From UBA668 sp041918155 (GTDB lineage Bacteria; Actinomycetota; Acidimicrobiia; Acidimicrobiales; Ilumatobacteraceae): a stretch of DNA of 64,000 nt. Shown in pieces: positions 1 to 6,746 of this stretch. Position numbers and translations under genes: made by a program. The stretch spans positions 76,681-140,680 of the forward strand of contig JAYRWH010000004.1 of NCBI GenBank assembly GCA_041918155.1, written 5' to 3'. Below the pieces are notes generated by a model, which saw nothing but the letters and a program-made list of their open reading frames with translations, did no database searches and was not told where the DNA came from. How positions within the stretch are numbered: position 1 is the stretch's first letter; every line of letters starts with the position of its first letter.

Positions 1-1506
1 CCCGGTCGCAGCGACGAGTGTCGGTGACGCGACCATGACTGCCTGGGTGCCTTGTGACGTTGATGGCGGTTCTGCCGGCGCGCCAGAACTGCTTGCCTCG
101 TTGATCCACCAGAACAGAAGCACGATGAGCAGGATTGCGACCGCCCAGCAGAGGATTGCGTCCCACGGGAGGGGCTGCCTCGGCGGGGTCGATCGAACAG
201 GGGGCGGCTTGAGAGCGGAGTAGTCCGGGGGCGGCGGCTTCCCGACGTGGAATGTGCTCGGCGTGCTACTGGTCGGTTGCGCAGCGTTGACGACGGGTGG
301 CGGGAAGAAGGTGATGGGTGCTCTGCTCTTTCGACTCTGCTCCAGGTTCGCCCATTGTGTCGTGGGTGTGGTGGGTGTCGGTTCGACCTTCGAAGTGCGC
401 GTCAGCGCACGAGGCAGCCCTTCGTCGATGCCGCTGGGCGTGTCCAGACGCCCCGGGAGCGGGTCCAGGTACCACGCGGCAGCGATCCGGGTCGAAGGTG
501 GGGCCGGTAACGCTCGGGCCCGAACGATTGAACCGAGATCGGCGTGCACGCTCTCCAATGGACGACCCAACCAATCCCTCAGGCAGCCAGTGAGTTCCCT
601 CACTTCATGTGCCGGGTTCCGACTGAGACGATGGAAGACCGGACTCAGCCCGGGGGCTTTGAGGTCGTCCTCGTGCAACACGAGGTTCTCGCCTTTCGAG
701 AACCGGATGAGCTCGGGGTCGGTAGCCAGTGCCCGCAGCGAGGTGTAGATGACGAGGGCTGCGAAAGTGTCGGCGAACTCGTTCCAGACTCCCTTTGTCA
801 GACGATCTGGATGCTGGTAGTTCGGGTGCCCGACTTCCCTCGGTGGGGGCAGGTTGGAACCGATGATGGTGACGCTGTCGTAGTCGACGAGCCGGAGTTG
901 CAGCGACTCCTCGATGAGCACGTTGCCGTGCTGCAGGTCGCCATGGATGATGCCGCTTCTCTTGATCGAGGTCACTAGTTCGAGAAAGCGGCGGGCGATC
1001 TCGTTTGTGCGGTTCGCTTCGACACTGTGGCTCTCGATGAACTGCGTCATGGGCTTGCCTGGTGCCCAAGCCATCTTCACGATCGGGTATTGCAGGCCCC
1101 GGACTTTCACGCCATGATCCCTCCACCCTGCCGTGACGAACTCGGGCATCGGCCTGGTTGAAAGGAGGGCCGACAGCGCCCGGTAGCGCTCGGCTTGCAC
1201 CGGGTTCGGGCGTCGTGTGAAGCAGCGCAGAGCGAGATCGCCGGCTGGTCCGCGCATCCGGAAGACGACGGCGTTCTGACCGGTGACCGACTCGGGGAAG
1301 CCTGGCAGCCTTTCGTAGGTATGGGCGACGCGGAGTTCCTGATCCTCGAGACTGGCTTGAGGGTTCTGCACGGCTGCGATGTAGTCGGCGTTCGTCGGCC
1401 ATGTCGGTGGGAGGGGTGCCGGTGCGATGGTCGCATGGAAGGCTGCCACTCCGGCCCACGCTCCCGACGGAGTCGTAGCCTGCTGTTTGCGCTTCGACCA
1501 GGCCAC
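1..1506 (-). CDS. membrane-anchored protein kinase of a TerY-P-like triad (3' end beyond window)
   Basis: The frame is open from a GTG at 1506 to the window edge, giving at least 502 codons, so the C-terminus is missing. The start lies 4 bases after the phosphatase stop. Residues about 60-300 form a kinase-like fold. The catalytic loop HGDLQHGN is at 188-195 and the metal site is DYD (208-210) instead of DFG. The usual ATP-binding lysine position appears to be Arg94 in ALRCF. A Pro/Thr-rich linker (about 350-445) contains PITFFP at 397-402. One strongly hydrophobic segment follows at about 450-470, so the kinase domain should be cytoplasmic and the C-terminus outside. Last gene seen of an operon with PP2C and VWA genes, the TerY-P arrangement. 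The substrate is unknown. The kinase fold is well supported; activity is uncertain because of Arg94. Confidence 0.8.
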   Translation of the reverse strand, partial: MAWSKRKQQATTPSGAWAGVAAFHATIAPAPLPPTWPTNADYIAAVQNPQASLEDQELRVAHTYERLPGFPESVTGQNAVVFRMRGPAGDLALRCFTRRPNPVQAERYRALSALLSTRPMPEFVTAGWRDHGVKVRGLQYPIVKMAWAPGKPMTQFIESHSVEANRTNEIARRFLELVTSIKRSGIIHGDLQHGNVLIEESLQLRLVDYDSVTIIGSNLPPPREVGHPNYQHPDRLTKGVWNEFADTFAALVIYTSLRALATDPELIRFSKGENLVLHEDDLKAPGLSPVFHRLSRNPAHEVRELTGCLRDWLGRPLESVHADLGSIVRARALPAPPSTRIAAAWYLDPLPGRLDTPSGIDEGLPRALTRTSKVEPTPTTPTTQWANLEQSRKSRAPITFFPPPVVNAAQPTSSTPSTFHVGKPPPPDYSALKPPPVRSTPPRQPLPWDAILCWAVAILLIVLLFWWINEASSSGAPAEPPSTSQGTQAVMVASPTLVAATG

Positions 1507-1510
1507 GTCG

Positions 1511-2287
1511 CTACGTCTCCCGGGCCGGGTGGTGGCGCTGGTGGGAGGGGCCGCCGTGGTAACGCAGGAGTGTGCAGTCGTCGTTCTCGATGGCGTCGGC
1601 GTCGCGGAGGGTTTCGATCAGCAGATGGAATCGCCGGTGATCGACGGTCGTAAGCATTGCCCAGACTCCCTCTGTGACGGCGCTCTCTCGCAGAGCCCAC
1701 TCTGCCAACGCATCGGTGCATAGCAGCAACGTGTCGCCGGCCGCGCAGACACCACTGGTGGTTCGCAGATGTCGGAGTGCGGACGCTGTCTGCTCGCTTG
1801 AGGTTGACAACAGTGGCGGGTTGTCATCGAAGTCTTCGTGGCTCGAGATCGGGAACTTCTGGATGCATGCGTCGTCCCTGACGTGGAACAAGCATGAATC
1901 GCCGAGGGCGACTGCCTCCCAGGTCTGGTTGCCGCCCTTTCGTGGGGAAGGACTGAGAACGAGTCCGCAGAGTGTGGCGAAGGAGGGCTTGGCGGCCATC
2001 CGGTCCGCTAGGTAGTCAGGAACGCCAGACTGATGAGAGATCGGCATGGCTGCCGCTACCCGTTCAGCCCAGACTGCGGCTTCGATCGCTGTCCCCGGCA
2101 TCGGATCCGCGCAGTAGGAGCGGACCAGAAGGTCAGACCAGTCCTTGGCGCGCATTGCCGCGGACGCACCATCGGAGACCGCGAAACGGCCCTGACTCTC
2201 GCAGCGCGCCGCGCTGTCCTCGTTCTCTCTATCGCGGTTGCCCGCCTTCGGGACACAGTAAGTGACGGACCGAAGAGGCTCGGTCAC
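1511..2287 (-). CDS. PP2C-family serine/threonine phosphatase
   Basis: 258-residue single-domain PP2C protein. The metal-binding and core motifs are visible in order: NEDS near residue 23, VSDGAS near 38, GDSCLF in the middle, CTDAL, and a C-terminal NDDCTL. No signal peptide or membrane segment is seen, so it is cytoplasmic. Its ATG overlaps the stop of the upstream VWA gene in an ATGA, and the kinase gene starts 4 bases after its own stop, so the three products should be made together. In TerY-P triads the phosphatase is thought to oppose the neighbouring kinase on a shared substrate; that partnership is inferred here from gene order. Confidence 0.85.
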   Translation of the reverse strand: MTEPLRSVTYCVPKAGNRDRENEDSAARCESQGRFAVSDGASAAMRAKDWSDLLVRSYCADPMPGTAIEAAVWAERVAAAMPISHQSGVPDYLADRMAAKPSFATLCGLVLSPSPRKGGNQTWEAVALGDSCLFHVRDDACIQKFPISSHEDFDDNPPLLSTSSEQTASALRHLRTTSGVCAAGDTLLLCTDALAEWALRESAVTEGVWAMLTTVDHRRFHLLIETLRDADAIENDDCTLLRYHGGPSHQRHHPARET

Positions 2288-3117
2288 CCGCCGTCTCCCA
2301 TCCTCGTTCCCGTGCCCACCATCATCGCATCGATGACAGCCTCGGCAGAGGCATTGAAAACGAACCCCCTCGCCCCGCTGGAGACAGCGTTCCCTCGGGC
2401 GGCTGCGACTTCCCGCATGAAAGGCGGAAGCTCACTCGACATGTCGAAAAGCAACGAAGCGTACTCATCCAGAAAGCGAACACCAGGCGACGGGAAGAAT
2501 ACGGGCTGCTCTGCCACCCCGGAGAGCGCTATGTTGAACAGAAGCAGATTGCCATCACTCGTTGACATCTCCCTCAGCTTCGCGGCCCAGCCTCGAGGGT
2601 CGCCATCGGTCGAACTACCGTCGCTGACGTTGAACACCACCGGAGGAAACGAATCCGGATGCTGCGCGGACCAGTCACCGGAGATCTTGTGGGCGAGAGC
2701 GAAAGCCCCACACATTGGCGTACAACCATTGGAGCGAGGGTCGACCCAGATCGGCGACTTGACCGCCCCGTCCGAAGTCTGCTCCTGGTCGACACGGAGC
2801 GGGTTCGTGGCGAGTTCGACGATCGAGACGAGTTCCCGTCCGACGAGACTGCCACCGAAAGCCGAACGAACGTGCGACACATTGGGGTCGTGCGACGCAC
2901 CCCCATATCCGAGCAAGGCGACATCGAAGTAGTGCCGAGGGCCCTCCTCTTTCATGCACTTCATCACCAGTTCGACGAACAACCGATTCAACACCTGACA
3001 CAACGCCTCGGCCTTAGGTGTCGTGGTCCCGGCGATGCCGTTCGCCATCGATCCAGATTGGTCGATCATGAAGACAAACAGGTTGGGATGTGCCCGGTCG
3101 ACTTTGCGCTCGTACAT
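2284..3117 (-). CDS. TerY-like von Willebrand factor A domain protein
   Basis: 277 residues forming one VWA domain. The MIDAS motif DQSGSM lies at about residues 19-24, with later conserved segments around NPLRVD (MIDAS threonine region) and NVSDGSSTD. No signal peptide, so cytoplasmic. The ATG at 3117 has GGAG 6 bases upstream. It sits 14 bases after the zinc-ribbon gene and overlaps the phosphatase gene by 4 bases. VWA proteins of this type (TerY) occur with PP2C and kinase partners and are proposed to act as metal-dependent assembly modules. No TerD-type gene is visible here, but the operon runs off the window. Confidence 0.85.
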   Translation of the reverse strand: MYERKVDRAHPNLFVFMIDQSGSMANGIAGTTTPKAEALCQVLNRLFVELVMKCMKEEGPRHYFDVALLGYGGASHDPNVSHVRSAFGGSLVGRELVSIVELATNPLRVDQEQTSDGAVKSPIWVDPRSNGCTPMCGAFALAHKISGDWSAQHPDSFPPVVFNVSDGSSTDGDPRGWAAKLREMSTSDGNLLLFNIALSGVAEQPVFFPSPGVRFLDEYASLLFDMSSELPPFMREVAAARGNAVSSGARGFVFNASAEAVIDAMMVGTGTRMGDGG

Positions 3118-3131
3118 GTCGTCTCCAGTCT

Positions 3132-3860
3132 CTATCTTTCGTTGACCACCGTATGCCGGTGCACTGAAACTCGCCGGAGCGCGGAAGAAGCCCCACCGCT
3201 CGTGGCGTCAGGCCAGGGCGAGCCATCCGTCCATCGCCAGTGGTGATCGCACGCCTGGCACCGGAAATCCAAGGTGGTCGGGTCGGACCGTCGAGTGGTT
3301 TCGGTGTCGAAACTGCCGCACCGCGGGCATGGAGCCTCGAAGCGGCGACGATCCTCGGTTCTCAAGCGCGAGAGCACCTCGGCCCCGAGCGTGGGCAGTG
3401 GCGTCCGCGTACGGGGATGTTCGATCGCGACTCGACGGGGGGCAACAGGCGCAACACTGGAAGGCGTGAACTGCGCAGCGGGCGGACCCGGGGCCGACAA
3501 CCTCGCCGCCGAAGTCGTCGAAGCCTCGCCTCCGACGACCGCCCCCGACGGCAGGCGAGTCCGCTGACCGCACCGCTGGCAGCGCCACAGAACACCAGCT
3601 CGGGACGGCGACCTCCGGACTTCCACCGCAACTTCGACCGCCCCGAGCACCGCCAGCAAGACCACGCCCAGGACAACGTTCGGCGACCGGCCAAAAGGGG
3701 TGGTGAGCCGCAGCGCCAACAAGCCGCCCCCTCCAACGACCAGCAGGCCAACGAACACTCCAAATATCGCGGTCCGCACAGCCTCGCCGGCCGGAAGACC
3801 CCGGCGGGCGAAGGTGAGATCTGTCCCACCACAGTTCCTGCAAGCCCGGTCGCGGATCAC
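3132..3860 (-). CDS. zinc-ribbon membrane protein of the TerY-P-like operon
   Basis: 242 residues. A CxxC pair at Cys7/Cys10 and another at Cys94/Cys97 flank two hydrophobic segments (about 30-50 and 61-80), so one zinc ribbon seems to be formed around a membrane hairpin. A Ser/Ala/Pro-rich linker leads to a complete C-terminal ribbon with CPRCG and CQACDHHW. The GTG at 3860 is preferred: GGAG lies 8 bases upstream and it makes a GTGA overlap with the previous gene. A GTG at 3866 is also in frame but has only 2 bases of spacing. Co-directional and close to the VWA gene. Probably a membrane adaptor or sensor; function unknown. Confidence 0.7.
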   Translation of the reverse strand: MIRDRACRNCGGTDLTFARRGLPAGEAVRTAIFGVFVGLLVVGGGGLLALRLTTPFGRSPNVVLGVVLLAVLGAVEVAVEVRRSPSRAGVLWRCQRCGQRTRLPSGAVVGGEASTTSAARLSAPGPPAAQFTPSSVAPVAPRRVAIEHPRTRTPLPTLGAEVLSRLRTEDRRRFEAPCPRCGSFDTETTRRSDPTTLDFRCQACDHHWRWTDGSPWPDATSGGASSALRRVSVHRHTVVNER

Positions 3861-4117
3861 GGGCACCGCTCCGAGATCGTGGTCTCACAAGTCGAGTCCG
3901 TGGCAGTCAGCGCGCTCGACGGCGCGGAGGTTTGGAGGGAATCCGTAGTGGCCGGGCGTTCAACGCGCGTCGGATGGACTCTGGCGCGTTCGGAGGAGTC
4001 ATCGCCGAACCCGAACGCTATGACGAGTACCAGGAGCGCGCTGGATATCACGCGCAGAACCGGCGGCACCATCCGGAACCGGTGCCAAGTTCTGGCTGGG
4101 CTTCTCGAGCCGCTCAC
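3857..4117 (-). CDS. small single-pass membrane protein, first gene of the TerY-P-like operon
   Basis: About 86 residues from a GTG at 4117. A hydrophobic segment (VPPVLRVISSALLVLVIAFG) is followed by a Ser/Thr-rich tail with one Cys near the C-terminus. No family recognised. A TTG at 4168 would lengthen it. The GTG at 4117 was chosen because a TACGGT sequence lies 6 bases upstream, which would make the message leaderless. Its stop overlaps the zinc-ribbon gene start in GTGA, which supports a real translated gene. Confidence 0.45.
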   Translation of the reverse strand: MSGSRSPARTWHRFRMVPPVLRVISSALLVLVIAFGFGDDSSERARVHPTRVERPATTDSLQTSAPSSALTATDSTCETTISERCP

Positions 4118-4200
4118 GTTGGTACCGTACACCACCTCCGCAGGCCACATTTCAACCAATACATGCAACCGTGGCCCAGATCTCAGCAGCGCCGAGACCC

Positions 4201-4229
4201 TTCCAACCTCGTGGGGTCTGACCTATAGT
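4201..4229 (+). promoter_or_regulatory. candidate promoter of the 4309 gene
   Basis: TTCCAA at 4201-4206, 17 bases of spacer, then TATAGT at 4224-4229. It points to the gene at 4309, which then has a leader of about 70 bases and a GAGGAG ribosome site. The -10 is good and the -35 weak. Confidence 0.45.
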
Positions 4230-4308
4230 CGCGGTGCAGTTCGGCCATGCCGCGGGCACGCGACGGTGTGTCAGCGTGGCGATTACCGATTCCGGCTGAG
4301 GAGTTGAC

Positions 4309-6312
4309 GTGACCGAGTCAGATCCCCAAGATCCCCCCCGTTCCAGAGGGCCGATCCGCTTCGATCCCCCGCGCCACATACCCGGGCCTGCCTCGGGCAC
4401 CGCCAATGCTCCACTAGACGCTGGACAGCCGAGCGTCGAGCACCTTCACCAGTCGCTCACATTCCCGCCCTCGGCCACGGCCCCCGCGCAGCGGGCAACG
4501 ACAGTACGAGACTCCATCCAGTTCAGACCCGACACAGCGGCCACCCTCAGGACAACAGCCGGACGCAAGCCGCTCAGTTTCGAGCCCCAGACTCAACAGA
4601 GTCACTTCATGGCCACGTCTCTCCCCGCGGCGGGTCGCGGCCCCAACGGGCGCAGCCGGCACGGTCCACTGCTCGTCGCTGCGGCCGTAGTGGTGGCCGT
4701 TGGAATCGCCACCGTCGCGTTCTGGACAGGATCCAACGACAACGGTGAATCACAAGACGCACGCGCCACATCAGCCGCCGTCTCGGCGTCCTCTGGGGGC
4801 CAGGCCCACCTGGAAGGTGTCGCCACGGTCATCATTCCGAGTGGCGGGGTCGACAACGACGCGAGCCTTCGCCTATCGGCAATCGAGAGTCCTTCAAGCC
4901 TGAATGCCATCACAAGGGCAGCAGGACCCGGAGTCGAGATCGATCTGTCGCTACCTCTGCTGGCGCCAGCGACCATCACCCTGCAACTTGACAAGACGCT
5001 GATCGACCAAACCCTGCCGGTCGAGTCAATCTTCGCCGCCTACTTCGACGACACGCTCGGCGAGTGGGTCCTCGTGCCAGGCACCGTGGACCCGTCGGGT
5101 GAGTCCATCACGGTGACATCAACCCACTTCTCCTGGTGGACCCCACTCCAGGCCAACTTGAACCGATTGAACGACGCCATCCTGGCGATGACAAGCCTTC
5201 GGGAACCGCCACCGGCCTGCCCACGACATGATGCTGTGGAGCCGAACATCGTTTGGAGCGACGGCACCCAAAAGGATGCCATCGGGCACTGCCTCAGAGA
5301 GTCAGGCGGGGAGTACTACCTCGATGTATCCAATAATCGGGGTATTCCGCTGACGGTGGGATCGGATAGTAGAAGCTTCAGGGCCGAGACCAAAGTCAAC
5401 TGGCTCGACGAACTGGTTGAGAAGCAACTCGGGCAACTGATCATTCCAGCCGGCGAGACGCGAACCTTCAGACTGCCCCGCTCGGGCGCGCTAACCGTGG
5501 TGATCCGGCCATCCTATGCAGCCGCCGTGCCGGATCTCATCGTTGATGCTCTCGGGCTGATACCCGGAACGGACACCGCCATTGGCATTGGGCTCTGCGC
5601 GAAAGAGGCAGCACTAATACTACCTAATATCGAACAGCTCAAGGCGGAAGCCATCATCGCTCTCTTCCGAGAGTGCCTACCGATCTTCCTGAATATTGCA
5701 CTAGAGGAACTCGCCCCGGCGATCGAGGTGGCCATTCTCGTCAGCGAGGTAGCCATTCTCGTCGGCGAGGTGAGCATCACCACCGCAGCCAAGTTCGCCA
5801 TCGACCTCGGAGAGCCAGCGACTGCGCCGACCGAACCGGCAACCTTTCCGACTACACAGCCGCCATCGACCACAACTACACAGCCGACATCGGCCACACA
5901 GCCACCAAGCACTGAACTCAACCCTCACGACGCCGCCGCCTGGGTCGCGGGAGAGTTCGTGGACGCCTGGAACACGGGAGATCGCACCGCCGCACAGGCT
6001 GTGTCGATCGACTGGATGTCTGGCGACTACACGCATACGTTCGACGAGATGTGGGACACAGGCGGCGGCGAAGGGCTGGGGCCGATCCCCGAGTACCCGT
6101 ATGTGGAGGTGGACGCGCCCTGCGATTACGACCCTATGGCACCGTACCCGTACATCATGTTCTACAACCCTGGGAACTCGCTGCAGGACGCCTTCATGCA
6201 CTGCCAGTACTACGGGGGCATCGGGCAGTTCGGAGAACTTGAACTCTCGTTGGTGCACATCGACGGGAAGTGGTTCGTGTGGATGGTCGACTTCGCCTGG
6301 ACCACCTACTGA
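4309..6312 (+). CDS. membrane-anchored protein with repeated [PS][IL]xFxP motifs in its cytoplasmic tail
   Basis: 667 residues; GTG start with GAGGAG 5 bases upstream. Residues 1-120 are a Pro/Ser-rich tail without signal peptide, carrying PIRFDP (15-20), SLTFPP (49-54), SIQFRP (69-74) and PLSFEP (88-93). One membrane segment spans about 121-139. The outside part begins with a beta-rich domain resembling ZU5-type regions (about 160-285, ending in THFSWW), continues with a mixed region with helical hydrophobic stretches (about 380-510), a Thr/Pro-rich linker, and a C-terminal domain of about 120 residues that resembles NTF2-like folds. Transcribed away from the kinase operon. Probably a surface receptor or substrate controlled by the kinase and phosphatase; this is inferred from location and the shared motif. 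Confidence 0.7.
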   Translation: MTESDPQDPPRSRGPIRFDPPRHIPGPASGTANAPLDAGQPSVEHLHQSLTFPPSATAPAQRATTVRDSIQFRPDTAATLRTTAGRKPLSFEPQTQQSHFMATSLPAAGRGPNGRSRHGPLLVAAAVVVAVGIATVAFWTGSNDNGESQDARATSAAVSASSGGQAHLEGVATVIIPSGGVDNDASLRLSAIESPSSLNAITRAAGPGVEIDLSLPLLAPATITLQLDKTLIDQTLPVESIFAAYFDDTLGEWVLVPGTVDPSGESITVTSTHFSWWTPLQANLNRLNDAILAMTSLREPPPACPRHDAVEPNIVWSDGTQKDAIGHCLRESGGEYYLDVSNNRGIPLTVGSDSRSFRAETKVNWLDELVEKQLGQLIIPAGETRTFRLPRSGALTVVIRPSYAAAVPDLIVDALGLIPGTDTAIGIGLCAKEAALILPNIEQLKAEAIIALFRECLPIFLNIALEELAPAIEVAILVSEVAILVGEVSITTAAKFAIDLGEPATAPTEPATFPTTQPPSTTTTQPTSATQPPSTELNPHDAAAWVAGEFVDAWNTGDRTAAQAVSIDWMSGDYTHTFDEMWDTGGGEGLGPIPEYPYVEVDAPCDYDPMAPYPYIMFYNPGNSLQDAFMHCQYYGGIGQFGELELSLVHIDGKWFVWMVDFAWTTY

Positions 6313-6334
6313 TGCCGAACGCGAGTTCCTCGCC

Positions 6335-6481
6335 ATGGGCCCACCCGCTGAGGCATTCCTCGGCATTCCTCCCCCAGGGAGCGGCGGCGGGGATGACGAT
6401 GTGGCCCTCAAACGAGCCATCGCCAGCGAGGTCCACCGCGCCGTCCACCAAGACTTCGCGAACCTAGCCACGACGACTTGA
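6335..6481 (+). CDS. possible small ORF or coding remnant
   Basis: A 48-codon frame from ATG 6335 lies in the gap between two convergent genes. The open frame extends back into the 3' end of the preceding gene. The product is acidic then helical (DDDVALKRAIASEVHRAV). No ribosome site or known family. It may be the remnant of a C-terminal extension displaced by a frameshift. Confidence 0.2.
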   Translation: MGPPAEAFLGIPPPGSGGGDDDVALKRAIASEVHRAVHQDFANLATTT

Positions 6482-6515
6482 CATCCGTAGGGCATCCCCT
6501 TGCTCTGCTCAGCAG

Positions 6516-6746
6516 TCAGACCTGTTGTTCGCGCCGTTCGCTCACAGCCGTCTCGAGTGCGGTCAACCGGTCGCCGATGTTCGACGACGATTCCAGCATC
6601 ATCCGCTGCAGAGCGACCACGGTCGCCTCCATCGCCTTCAAGCGCTTGTCGACTTCGCCATGGCGCCAAGCCAACTGAGCATCGACGCGCGCGCTGACAC
6701 CTCGGTTCACTCGTTCGCGCATCGCGGTGAAAGGGTTCCGTGCCAC
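6516..6746 (-). CDS. small coiled-coil protein following the glycosyltransferase
   Basis: 76 residues. Residues about 30-75 show a heptad-like pattern (VDKRLKAMEATVVALQRMM and onward) that predicts a coiled coil; the N-terminus is basic. No membrane segment. Its GTG shares one base with the TAG stop of the glycosyltransferase (TAGTG), so translation is probably coupled. Similar short coiled-coil proteins often accompany polysaccharide glycosyltransferases, but no family is recognised. Confidence 0.6.
   Translation of the reverse strand: MARNPFTAMRERVNRGVSARVDAQLAWRHGEVDKRLKAMEATVVALQRMMLESSSNIGDRLTALETAVSERREQQV

Noticed and set aside
605..1459. Arg/Ser-rich minus-strand frame over the kinase gene
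   Set aside because: The adjacent frame from GTG 1506 contains all kinase motifs and the membrane helix; this one is a shadow.
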